Below the pieces are notes generated by a model that did no database searches, had not been told where the DNA came from, and saw only the letters and a list, made by a program, of their open reading frames with translations. The position numbers and the translations under genes were made by a program. A stretch of DNA of 64,000 bases, from contig JAKSXM010000142.1 of the NCBI GenBank assembly GCA_022575985.1, forward strand, positions 2,852,001-2,916,000, written 5' to 3'. Source of the stretch: Anagrus nilaparvatae. Its lineage: Eukaryota; Arthropoda; Insecta; Hymenoptera; Mymaridae. Of the stretch, positions 38,946 through 50,446 are shown in pieces; within the stretch, counting starts at the first letter, position 1, and every line of letters starts with the position of its first letter.

Positions 38946-40839
38946 GTGATTAAAAAAAAAACATGTATTAGATGTGGACTATCCTCGTGAACCCCATACG
39001 TGATCATCCTAAAAACCCGTATAAGGATCCTAATGTACAGGTTAGTAGATTACATGTGTACAAAGCGAATAAAAAACTCTGACAATTAAATTTTACAAAA
39101 GACAAAAAGAATAAAAAAAAAACAATTTAAATTTTGACGGTAATCGCATAGCCTCATAATTACATACTGCTGTAGTCCAAAGTATAATAAAAGTACTTAA
39201 CACATTGAAGTACCAGATACGTAAATAGTAAAAATAATTATTTGGGTGACTCAAAGGTCTTATAAAATAATAAAAAGCTTTTGTTATTTCCATGATAAAA
39301 CTATAATTAGATTTAAAGCTTCTTTTTTTATTTTTCAAGCTTTTTAGATTACTGTTGAAATTTTCGCAAAAGAAAAAACACATAATTTATTCTGATAAGA
39401 GCTTTTTTTCTTTTTGTGCTTGTATTTATCAAAATTAAGGGTTTCGAAGATACAATTTTTGTAAATAAGCAAAAATTAGTAATTAAACATTTTTTTATTT
39501 TAGAAAAATAAGCTCTAAAGTCCAATTTAACATTAAAAAAAAAAAAATTAACATTTTGTGTTTATAGCATAAAACGAAATGTCTGCGGTAAATATATAAT
39601 ATACAAAAGTTTAATGTCCAGTCAGATCGATGAAAACTTAACATTTTATATGGCGCCTAGATTTTTATTTATCCTGTTTTATCCTTTTTTATTAGTAGTA
39701 TCGTTGCATTAGAATTTTTTTTAATACTTTTTTACTACATAAATATTTCGTGTGTGCTTTTAATATCGATTTGCTAATTTAATTCATTAATCTGAAAATT
39801 TAATTTTTTTAGTTTGTATGGATTATTATTTACATTTGATTAATTAATTATTAATTGAATTTTAAAGGACTTTTGCTCTATAAGTGTATAAATAATTAAA
39901 AAAACGTAACTTAAACAAAGAATATTTTTATCCTATTTTATTACAAGTATTTATATATAACTACCCAAAAAATGTCTATTGATTTCTTATACGTTTTCCA
40001 AAGGGCAAGTTTTTTAAATCGTATATCAAAGGCATGCATAAAAGTATATCGAAGCATGATTTATATCAAAATTTAACAAGAAATATTTTTTAAGTATTAA
40101 TACGAAAAAAGCTAAAAAGATTGTATAATCGTTTCCTTTAAAATTTCAAAGCTCAATCGTTATATATAAAGTTTAATTTTGTCTGTATTAGAGTAAACTT
40201 TATCCATTATTTTCAGTCAATAAAATTTTATATTTATGCAATTTTATTTTCTATATTTTTTTATGAATTTATAAATAAAAAAGTTAAACTATCTATAAGA
40301 GGGAATGTAGATTAAATGAATTATTTTTTCAATTTATTTATTTGTCAATAATGGATAAAAAAGTTCATCAGAGTATTCGAGCTTTTTGTTTTGAAAATTA
40401 AATTTTCAATAAATATAGACTTTTGCTTGTAAATCTCATTTTGCTTTTTTCCTTGAAAATTTAATTCTTGATATGTATGCATAGGTGTTAATTGCTCCAT
40501 TTAAAAGGACGACTTGTATTGAAAGGGTTGATTATGCCCTAGGCTAAAAATTTTGTTTTTACTTTTTTACGATTGGAATAAAGCACACGATCCATACCAT
40601 AACCAATGAAAGTCATAGGATTTAGTATTTCAGCAAATAAGTTCTAAATGATTAAATTTAATTATTTCATTATATTTTTTGATCAACATTAAACATTTAA
40701 AGAGCATTCTGATAAAAAAAACTGACGGATTAGTTGCATTTGAGCTTATTATGAATATTAACTGATAACGCTAGTGTCAGAAGTTTAAGTCCCATGATAC
40801 AAACGATATATTTTGCTTTAATTAGAAAATACAAGGTGA
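38946..40839. other. Gene-poor AT-rich DNA
   Basis: No coding sequence, RNA gene or repeat element that I can support. An open frame of 96 codons on the - strand at 39093-39383 is low-complexity and unlikely to be real. Confidence 0.55.
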
Positions 40840-41345
40840 ATTCAAAAACAGGGCAATTTTGAATCTTGGAAGAAAAAATTTAATTAGTATTCAAGGATAG
40901 GTTATAGGTTAGTTACTTTTGAATCGTAGACAAAAAATACAATGCGGATTAAAAGAAAGGGCAATCTTGAAACCTAGAAAAAAAATTAAAATGAGGATTC
41001 AACAATGTAGGAATTTTAAATTCTAGAAAAAGAAAGTACAATGAGGATTCAAAATTAGGGCATTTTTGAATCCTAGAATATAAAAGTACAACGAGGATTG
41101 AAAAATAGGGCAATTTGAATCCTAGACAAAAAAGTACATCGAATTTTTGAATCCTAGAATATAAAAAAAAAAGTACAACAAGGGTTAAAAATTAGGGCAT
41201 TTTTGAATCCTAGAATATAAAAGTGCAACGAGGATTGAAAATTAGGGCTTCTTTTGAATCCTAGAATATAAAAGTACAATGAGGATTGAAAATTAGGGCA
41301 TTTTTGAATCCTAGAAAAATAATAATACAAGGAGAATTCAAAAAT
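40840..41345 (+). repeat. Chain of about ten 45-60-bp hairpin repeats
   Basis: A unit of the form ...TACAATGAGGATTCAAAAATAGGGCATTTTTGAATCCTAGAAT... recurs about ten times with variable spacing. TTTGAATCCTAG or a close variant lies near 40860, 40918, 41070, 41112, 41145, 41200, 41255 and 41300. In the best units AGGATTCAAAAAT and ATTTTTGAATCCT are exact reverse complements around a 4-6-bp loop, so each unit is a perfect stem-loop. It lies directly left of the 179-bp palindrome array. Confidence 0.85.
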
Positions 41346-41417
41346 AGACCTAGTGGTCTATACCAACGGAATTCCTTCATTTTTAAATTTCTAACAATAC
41401 CACTTAGGCTAGGTTTT

Positions 41418-42137
41418 TCAATATTTTGCACTGCCGTTTACCCTCGTGTTAAGTGTAAACATTATATGGCGCGGGTAAACGGCAGCAGAAGATTTAAAAT
41501 TTTTGGGTAATAGAAAGTGGTTCCTGGTGGTATTAGAAATAAAAATTTCTGATTTATAAAATTTCTTAGAGGAAAACAACTTTCTATAATCCGGAAATTC
41601 AATATCTTGCACTGCCGTTTACCCGCGCGTTTAGCAAATATTACATGGCGCGGGTAAACGGCAGCAGCAGATTTTGAATTTTTGAGTAATAGAAAGCGGT
41701 TCCTGGTGATATTAGAAATAAAAATTTCTGATTTATAAAATTTTTTAGAGGAAAACAACTTTCTATAATCCGGAAATTTAATATCTTGCACAGCCGTTTA
41801 CCCGCGCCTTTAGCAAATATTACATAGCGCGGGTAAACGGCAGTAGCAGATTTTGAATTTTTGGGTAATAGAAAGTGGTTCCTGGTGGTATGAGAAAAAA
41901 AAATTTCTAATTTATAAAATTTCTTGGAGGAAAACGTCTTTCTATAATCCGGAAATTCAATATCTTTCACTGCCGTTTACCCGCGCGTTTAGCAAAATAT
42001 TAAAATATTATATGGCGCGGGTAAACGGCAGTAGAAGATTTTGAATTTTCGGGTAATAGAAAGTGGTTCCTGGTGGTATTAGAAAAAAAATTTTTGAGGA
42101 AAACTACTATTTATTATCCGAAAAATCAAAAATATCT
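41418..42137 (+). repeat. 179-bp tandem array with GC-rich palindrome, 4 copies
   Basis: CTGCCGTTTACCCGCGC or a variant occurs at 41431, 41612, 41791 and 41970. Its reverse complement GCGCGGGTAAACGGCAG occurs at 41469, 41648, 41827 and 42015. Each unit therefore carries a 17-bp inverted repeat around a roughly 20-bp spacer (GTTTAGCAAATATTACATG), followed by a shared AT-rich part with GGTAATAGAAAGTGGTTCCT. Copies differ by scattered substitutions. Open frames of 64-109 codons on the - strand are repeat by-products. Confidence 0.93.
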
Positions 42138-42299
42138 ACTTTTCTTCTAATTTTCGGGTATTTATCAAATGATTAACATTTTTGTAACTAATTTTAGTGG
42201 CAGCTATTATTTGTTTATAGTTATTAAACTTTGTAAAAGTAGTTTATAAACTGCATTATTATTGAAAAATTTAAATTACTAACCCATATAAATCAACTT

Positions 42300-42480
42300 T
42301 AGAAAATAGTATATTTACGACTCGTGGCCAGAAAAGTAAAGATTGGCCCAAATTGCACGTAAATTATCTTCTGAAGCGAAACCGAGGATGGTAAACTGCG
42401 ATTTGGGGCATTCTTTATTTATGGACAAGGGTCGTATAAAATTTTTCTGCGATAGAAGCGAGAAATTTCGATTTCCGCTA
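42300..42480 (+). repeat. Dispersed repeat family R1, copy C
   Basis: Same order of blocks as copy A: GACTCGTGGCCAGAAAAGTA, GATTGGCCCAAATTGCACGT, GAGGATGGTAAACTGCGATT, GGGTCGTATAAAATTTTTCT. It lies about 160 bp right of the 179-bp array. A 78-codon open frame shares residues with the one in copy A (see findings), but its ATG position reads TTG here. Confidence 0.75.
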
Positions 42481-43849
42481 TACGCTAGTACGCTATACTT
42501 TCGTGGCTACTATACAGAAAATTATATTACATCACAATATTCAAAACGTAAAAAAAATAATTATAAATATGGAAACTAATTTACTAAATTTATTAAAGAA
42601 TACACGAAATGATAATAAAATTTATATGTTATCTGATTTTAACAAAAAGTTTTTTTATATTCACATTCTTACAAAGGAATAAATGGGCTCTGAAATGTTA
42701 TTTTTTTAAGTGCTAATAATTTTCACGCGACACGATATTTTATAAATATGTATGTGTTGTTGACATTAAAATTTTAAGTTTAATATATAATATTACTTCT
42801 GTTTCGTGAATTTCAGTCATTTATATTACTTACTTTAGTATTATAATAAAATATTTAGTATATAAAATTCTTTTATTGTTAAAAAATTTTTTTTTATCGT
42901 AATTTTTTATATATACTAATTTAGATTAAATTAAATTGAATATCCTTTATTTCTTTTGTATTTTTGGGATCAATATAAACTTTTTTACCTTGAATTTTAA
43001 TATTATCAATAAATTTAAAGCTCAATTTTTGACAAATAAATTTCTTTTTTCTTTTGTTACAAAAAATATAATAATCAGGTTTCCTTGAAAGTTAACTAAA
43101 TTTTTCAATTTATATTCAATAGCTGGCATTGATAGGTATTTTTTGAATTATCCATTTTTTAATTTTTTTTATGTGTTTGCGTTTATTTGGGGTAATTTGG
43201 TAACTAATGCAATCTAAGGTACTATAGTATATTCAGCCTCGTGAACAGGAAAATAAAAATTTTCAATTAATTTAAACACCAAGCAGAGCAACCCCAAGTA
43301 AACACTTTAGCAAAAAAAGATAAAAATAAAACTCGAAGCATTTTTTTATGTCCAAAGATTTTTTACGATCTTCGTGCTTTCTGGATAATGAAAAATTCTC
43401 TTTACTTTTTTTATTGAATGAAAAATATTAATAAATAAAAAAATGAAAAATCATTTTGTAATTAATAATTTAAAAAAACTGAACAATTTTTTCATTTTAA
43501 TGATTTATTAGCCAAAAACTATTTTTTGAGTAATTAATCAAAAAAATCCTTTTCGAAAAAAATATAATTATTTTTTTAATTAAAACCCTCATCAACTCAC
43601 CCTTACATGCATCCATTAACTTACATTTACAAAAATCTAAGTATATTAAAACTTACCGAGTCGACGCAAAAAAAAAAAAATTTTTTCCTCCACCCGTTTT
43701 TCTTCTAATCATACATAAAAAGTGGGGTAAATACGAAACTTTCAATGTTGTAAATATAGATAGATATTATGTGATATATAGCGTGTGCAAAAAAAGTTTT
43801 TTTTCTATATATGTATTGAAGTTTAAGTAGTAAAAGACCATAAAGTAGT
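42481..43849. other. Gene-poor AT-rich DNA
   Basis: No supported coding exon or repeat; AT-rich with many homopolymer runs. Confidence 0.5.
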
Positions 43850-44000
43850 AGTAAGAGAGAGAAGGGTGGGAGCGAATTTTCATTCCCGGCAACCCGCAAC
43901 CTAGTATAGTTGAAAGAGAGCCGTTCGTGCCTTCCGCGGGCACTAACGCATTTTAACGGAGTGTTTGGCAGCCCGCGATTATTTCTCTTTACTTAAATAT
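43850..44000 (+). promoter_or_regulatory. GC-rich island, possible promoter of the 45,975 gene
   Basis: In a very AT-rich setting this 150-bp patch is GC- and CpG-rich (CATTCCCGGCAACCCGCAAC, GTGCCTTCCGCGGGCAC, GGCAGCCCGCGA). It follows a GAGAGAGAAGGG tract. GTGCC...GGCAC forms a short hairpin. It lies about 2 kb upstream of the only + strand coding exon in this region, so a core promoter and non-coding first exon is the simplest reading. Strand is inferred from that gene. Confidence 0.4.
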
Positions 44001-45974
44001 TTCTCTCTAATTTAATTTTTTTTTTTCTTTTTTGTTTTAATTTAGTAAATTTGAAAATTTTATTTATTGTATAAGAGAAATTTTTAAAAAATTACGAGCT
44101 GCTCAAATAAACTTTTTTGGTTTCTGTTTTATGAAATAATGTGAAAAAATAATGTGTAATATGAAATTTTTTTTTAGAATTATAATATTTTTGAACTAAA
44201 AAACAAAATTTTTATTCACATAAATCAATAAAAAAATGATTTATGCTAAATTTGAATTTAAAATTTTGTTTTTTTGTTCAAATTGTGTCAAAATATTGTG
44301 AATTAATTATTTGAATAATTAAAACAAAAAAACGTGTGCTATTTGAAAACTGCATTAAAGTGTATAAAGCCCTGACTCATCCAAAACCACTCCTAGCCCT
44401 CTTGAAAACCCCAAAATGACCAAAACCGTGTGTTAAATTAGTGAAAAATTTAAAATTATTTAAAAAAAATTATAAATCTAGTGTCTTTACTTTAATACAA
44501 GTGTCGCTATGTACATAAAATAATAAAATTCAAGCACGCAAGCGCTAAAATATGTGGAAATCCTTTTTTTTACATCCAAATTAAAAAAAAAAAATTTAAT
44601 TTTTTTAAATACCTCCATTAAATAAATTAATTATTTTCTAACTTCTGTAATCAATCCAAATTAAAAAAAGAAAATCAATTAACTGAAAGAATAAAACAGA
44701 ACTGAAAAACATTTTTTTTTCGTGTCTAAAAAAAGTTAAATTAAAATAAGAAAAGAAAAAAAGAAATCACGAATGTGAATAAAGATTTTTTTTCTTTTCT
44801 TATTTAATATAAATTAATAAAATCTAATTGACAATTAGTGCATCAAAAAATGTAACAAATTAAATAGGAAAATAATTAAAAATGATTAATAATAATTTAT
44901 TATAAAAATAAAACAACAGAATCAAGAATAATTTAACTAATTAAAAACACTGCTATTTAAGGATCGAAGGTAAATTTTATTTTACTGCATTTTTATGAAA
45001 AAAGGGGGTTAGAAACATTGTTAACTTGCTTTCAACTTCAGTATAACGCCATATTGCTACCCTTAACGCCCTTTTTGTCGTCTGCTAGATTGAATTGCAA
45101 AAATTGGGATTTAATTTAAAAATTGGTAGTTAATTTTTATTGACATTTTAAAAAAATAACTTATTTGCAAATTCATTAATTAAATTGACATGATTTTTTA
45201 ATAAAATGATTAAAATTAAATTAATAAAGGAGTGTCATGTCCAGCTGATAGCAGAAAAAGTTAATTTTTCACAATAAAAATAAAATTAATTAAAGTAATA
45301 ACAGATCAATGATCTATAAATAATATCTAAAAAAAATTTTATTTTAATAAAATTTTGTCCTTTTTTTTATATACGCGCAATCGCAAGAATATATTTTTTA
45401 TAAAATAATTTCCCTTATAACCTTTTGCATTAAGCATGCGCATGTTAGAAAGCCGGCATCTACATTGAACCGTTCTGCATTATTATACAGTTCGACCTTT
45501 TTCCCTTTATATATCACAGACTGTACATGTTGGTTTAATTTAAAGTAGTGGGGTTAAAATGGAAAAATTTTACTTTTTGTACTTCATTTTTTTCTTTGCT
45601 TTTTAGAAAAATAAATTTTTTTTTATAATTTAATTAATGTCAAGTTTTTAGTTATTGATTTTATAAGAATATGAAAATTTATTTTTGTTTTTCATCTCTA
45701 AAATAGTAGTGAAGTTTAAGATACAAAAGATGGAGGATTAGTTTACTTCAAAATTGAAGTACATGTTCTCTCATCTGCGAAGTATAGATGCAATAAAATG
45801 AGGGCGTAACTAAATAATAAAAAAAATCCTTGGATTAATAATAAGGAAAATCATTGAATAATTTTAAGTAGATAAAGTCCGATTACATCAGACAAAGTAA
45901 AAATACAGAATTTTTATGAATTCGATTGATTTAAATTTAGAAAATAAAAATTTTTTTTTTATCTGCTTTTAGTC
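44001..45974 (+). other. Probable 5' UTR and first-intron DNA of the 45,975 gene
   Basis: AT-rich, with no coding exon. A T-rich tract ending in CTTTTAG at 45966-45972, 2 bp before the ATG, is a good splice acceptor. The coding exon is thus probably joined to an upstream non-coding exon. Confidence 0.4.
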
Positions 45975-46211
45975 ATGACGACAATAACATCTACTGGTGA
46001 TGGTGGAGGTGTAAGTAGTAGTAGTGTTGGTACTGGTGGTGAAGGTAATGAAAATGATGATTTAAATGTTGATAAAAGTCAAAATTTAACTGAACAACAA
46101 ATTCAGCAACATCCACCACCATCACCATTAAGTGGCTGTTATCTTTTGGTGGTACTTCCTGAACCGCACACTGCACAACACAAGGACCTCATACTTAACC
46201 GATTAGCAAAA
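45975..46211 (+). CDS. N-terminal coding exon, possible futsch/MAP1-family protein
   Basis: An ATG right after a splice acceptor opens a 79-codon exon, ending at AAAG|GTAAGT (phase 1). Residues 1-55 are Gly/Ser- and Gln/Pro-rich and disordered (MTTITSTGDGGGVSSSSVG, QQIQQHPPPSPLSG). Residues about 56-79 are a conserved-looking block, GCYLLVVLPEPHTAQHKDLI then LNRLAKG. It resembles the start of the MAP1/futsch N-terminal domain (FYLLVVVGE in vertebrate MAP1B), a microtubule-associated protein of neurons. I cannot find the next exon on + in the remaining 18 kb, so the following intron is long or the match is wrong. The opposite-strand frame of similar length is a shadow. Confidence 0.5.
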
Positions 46212-47937
46212 GGTAAGTTTTTTTTTTATTGGAAAATATTTTAGGAAAAATAATATTCTTTAATTAAATTGTTCGACGTTTGTGTTTGATAAAAATCTGC
46301 ATATTTCTAATCAAACAAATTTCACTAGTATTTTAAATATTCATGCATATTTTGATTTAATTAAAAACCTAGACTACTATATTCAAAAATTTTTTATTAA
46401 AATATTTACTTTATTAATTCAAACAATTTTAGAAAATAATTTTTTTATTCAAATTGTTCTAAAAAAAATTAGGTTATGACGACACACTCTAAATTTGCAA
46501 TGCTTGAATTTTCAAAAATTAACTAAATATTCAAGTTAATAGTTTACACAAACAAAGTTTATAATTATTTTAGTCATAAATCTAAAAGAATTTTAAATCT
46601 TTGAGACCTTATCAGGATTTATTCGTATTTAAGCATAGCAACCCTTGTGAATATTTTAAAATAATTTTATAGCTTGATTTACTTTGAAGATACTTTTTGT
46701 TTTACTGTATATTTAAATTAGGGTTTATTATTTAAGCCACATACAGCAGTGAAATTTCAAAAAGCAAAATTACAAACTTTTGTTTAATGTGAATTTGGTT
46801 GACAAAAATAATGAGAATTTTATTTACTGGAAAAAATATAAAAAATTAGAAAGAAGCAAGTGGGTTACTGTCATAATCTTAATTTATGGATAATTTGGCT
46901 CATTTTTTTGTTGTAGGGAATTAATATTTTTAGAAAAATAAAGAAAAAATTATAGCTACAAGTTTTTGCAGTTTTTTTGAACGTTTTTGTTATGATAGGA
47001 AACCCTAAAAGTATTTAATAAAAATAGGCAAATATACTGTATTTGTAATTAAAATTCAATATAGGCAAATTTATGCATAATTTCGGCTGGATAGCTTAAA
47101 GTAGAATGAATAATTTAGATTTTATGAATATATTCAATAAGTGGCGCGTTTCACTGATACATTGTTTAGTTCATCTGAAAAAAATCCGATATATTTTCCT
47201 GTGGTGTTGAAATTACAGGTTTTATGCTATTTTGATGATGCATAAAATTTTTTGTATTTTGAACTAATTTTTTGAGTTTGATTCATTTTGGTATGCCTTT
47301 TTTCTAGTTATATATAAAAAAAAAAGATAAATTAAAAAATGTTTGAAAAAGTTCTACTACCCTGTATATTCAAATTAGCTAACGAGGCTGAAATATTTAA
47401 ACAGATAAGTTTAATTTACTTAAAAGCACGTGGAAGAAAATTATAAAAGTAAATAAATGATTACTTAGGCACAGGCATAATAAATGGTAAGGGTAAAATC
47501 GTATAAATGTTTAAAGAAGAAAAATTTTATATGGGTGCTTGAAATACACAATAAAATAAAAGAAGAATTGAAAATATTCATGACTATTGGATGCATATGT
47601 GTGCCTAAGTATTCTATTATCCATTTTAATAATTTATATTTTACTTTTAGATTGTGTAAGTAGTTCGAAAAAAAATAAAAGAAAAAGAAATCTTCCTTTT
47701 TTTGTTTTAAATATTTAATGAGAGATTTAGATATTTCACGTGTTCGGTTCTTTTATATTGAATAAATGTTTTATAAGTTTGTTAAATTTTAAAAATGTTT
47801 ATTTGCTTAAAGTTGACTTGTAGTAAAATGCTTATTTTTTATGATTATACTGCAGAAACTTTTTTTTAAATAATGAGCTTTTTTGAATTGGTAAGGAGAA
47901 GAGGTGGGGACACTCGAGTAACTTTTAATGATTTCAT
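46212..47937. other. Intron or intergenic AT-rich DNA
   Basis: Starts with the splice donor of the preceding exon. No further coding exon or clear repeat is recognisable. Confidence 0.5.
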
Positions 47938-48270
47938 GATAATCGTGCTACTAGCAATTTATTTCGTAGCCCATTTTTATAATGATAATTCAGTGGATAA
48001 AAATAGGATAGATATGCGTTTTTTGACCCACTGAAAACAAATTTGGGGTCTATTTAGAACTAAAAGTGGCAGGTTTATTGTTATTAACAAATTCATGTTT
48101 AATTTTGCAATATTTTGAAATAATTTGTTATATGAAAATTAATCTGCTAATTTTAGGCCAAAATAGACCCTAAATTCGTACTCAGTGGATTAAAAAACAC
48201 AAATATACCCTATTTAAAAAATCTACTAAAAAGTGGGCTACGAAATACATTGCTGGCAGTACGACTATAT
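47938..48270. repeat. MITE-like element with about 130-bp inverted ends
   Basis: The left end (AATCGTGCTACTAGCAATTT...TTCGTAGCCCA...CCACTGA...GGGTCTATTT) is mirrored on the right (AAATAGACCCTAAATTCGTA...TCAGTGG...TGGGCTACGAAATACATTGC...AGTACGACTAT). The arms are about 130 bp with moderate divergence, and the centre is short and AT-rich. There is no coding capacity. ATG flanks the element on both sides, but it is too short to call a target duplication. Confidence 0.85.
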
Positions 48271-50110
48271 GATTAGAGAATAGTTTCTAAAAGTTTGAAA
48301 AATCTGTGGCATACCCTACTAAGTTAAATGGGCTTCATGGGTGCAGAACACACTGTCGTATAAATGAAGATAAGCGTAAATGACATAAGCGGATATATTA
48401 TTGTGTTCTTTGTATTTTGTGGCAAGAGATAAAAGGTATAAAAGAAATAAAGCATACTCTTTGTTTTCAGCTAACTAACAATTTCAGTTATGCTTTCCTC
48501 TATTTGTGTATGGTAAAACACCAATAAATTTATAGCATGAGAATCTTTAGGTCCTTTTTAAAGTAATTTTTGCTTATATTTTCATTATTAAAATATTTTT
48601 TTGATAGTTTTTTACAACGAAAAAAGTTTTGCAGCGAAAATTTTCTTATTTTCTAGTAGATTTTCTGAGGCGAAACATTTTTATCCAAATTTTGCGGCCT
48701 CTCCTTCTAAGGATTGGTTGTATTAAGAATTCTCATTAAATCATATAATCTTGTAAATATTTAATGTAAAGTAAAATTTCTTTCAGCTTATTAATTATGA
48801 GAGATCAAGGCCTAGATTAAAAAAGCTTTCTGCTAATAAATTATTAAAACTCTGCATAAGCAGAAATTTATAAGGCTAAACATTTTTAGAAAATGAAAAA
48901 ATTGTGTTCTTTTAAAATATTTACAGTCTAGCAAAATTAGGATACAAATTTAAAAATTTTGATTTTAGGTCGGTTCCTCAAGGAATTTTGTGTTTTTTTT
49001 TTCGAAAAAAAAATATACACCCAATTTATTTTTGTATTAGTTGCCAAATATCCTGGATAAAATAAAATAAAAAAAAAGTTCCAAAGAAACCTAACTCTTA
49101 CTCTAATTAAATGTTTACTAAGACGTAACATTCTCTGGTTTCCTAAACTTTTTTTTCGAGATAATTAATGCACAAAAATTTCTTATACGCTTGATACTTG
49201 TATAATTAACTTTTTCTAAAAAAAGAAAAACAGTAAAATGAATTTTTTTAATACGAAATACTTGAGATATTTAAGTAGCTCTTACTTACTTGAAGTTTTT
49301 TCGAAGAGATTTTAAATAAAATTATCTAAAAAATTAATATTTTATAAGTATATGATGTGGCTAGTACGTAAAATTTAGAGCTCAGAATTAGTACTGTCAT
49401 TATATTTAAATCATGCTTAAATTCTGTACACGTTTTATGTATAATATTTGTCGAGCATAAGATGAGTGTTAAAAATTTTTGCAACAGATTCACGTTCAGT
49501 AAATAAATACAAAAAATTTACATACCTAAATATTGCAAGCATAAAACAAAAAATTTTAATAGCATACCAAAAATTTAAAACTCAAACCAATTTTACCTTA
49601 AATACCCAAAGTAATAAATAATAATGTAAAAAATCTGAAAAAATAAGTATAATAAAATAAAAATAACATAGCAGAAGCACACATAATAAAAATATTCTCT
49701 TGTACGTAATGCCTATGTTTAAGAAAATTCGCTGTAAAAAATAAAGCACATGAAAAAAGTAAGAAAGCAAAGAATTTGACGTATGCACAAATATAACAAT
49801 AAAACATCCTATTGAATTTAACGATAATAGACTTTGTGGTTATCTGTATACCAATATCCGGAGTGTAAAATAAAAAAAAAAGACATTGCGTGACTCCCTT
49901 ACAAAATTAAAAATTTATTTTATACGTTTTTTGCATTTACATACTTATTTATTTACGCATTTCTAACGTAGAGCAAATGTGAAAATAATGTTGAATGTCT
50001 TTTAGTTTTATGGGTTTCTTTTACTAAAATATAAAAATGGGTTTTATGAGAATTAAAATTATGTAATAACAGGCCCGTGTAAATGCGAAGGGTTGGATTT
50101 TCTAAATCTA

Positions 50111-50446
50111 CACTGTAAAAAGTAACTTTCTTATATTCACAAAAAAAAAATAGAATTTTTTCGAAAAATTAGTGAATTTTCGAAAATAATCGTAAATTTA
50201 CTAAATTTAGTATATTAACAACAAATTCGAGAATTTTTCTTGTGAATTTACGAAAAAATTTGTAAATTAGCAAATATTTTTTGTAAATTTTCGAAAAAAA
50301 AATTGTAAATTATCAATTTTTCTCGTGAATTTACAAAAAAAATCGGAAATATTCAAATTTTTTTTACGATTTTTTCCGAAAAATTACCAATTTTTCGAAA
50401 ATATTCTATTTTTTTTGTTAATCTAAGAATGTTACTTTTTACAGTG
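50111..50446. mobile_element. MITE with TA target site (Tc1/mariner-like ends)
   Basis: Begins CACTGTAAAAAGTAAC at 50111 and ends GTTACTTTTTACAGTG at 50446, exact reverse complements. The inverted similarity continues for about 60 bp (TTCTTATATTCAC / GTTAATCTAAGAA, then AAAAATAGAAT). TA dinucleotides flank both sides (50109-50110 and 50447-50448), as expected for TA-targeting Tc1/mariner-type elements. The interior is palindromic and built from TTTCGAAAA-like and TGTAAATT-like motifs, with no open frame. Confidence 0.88.

Noticed and set aside
41418..42044. Open frames of 63-109 codons on both strands
   Set aside because: All are produced by the 179-bp tandem repeat.
45991..46176. - strand His/Tyr-rich open frame
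   Set aside because: Antisense of the Gly/Ser/Gln-rich N-terminal exon; composition is explained by the + strand codons.
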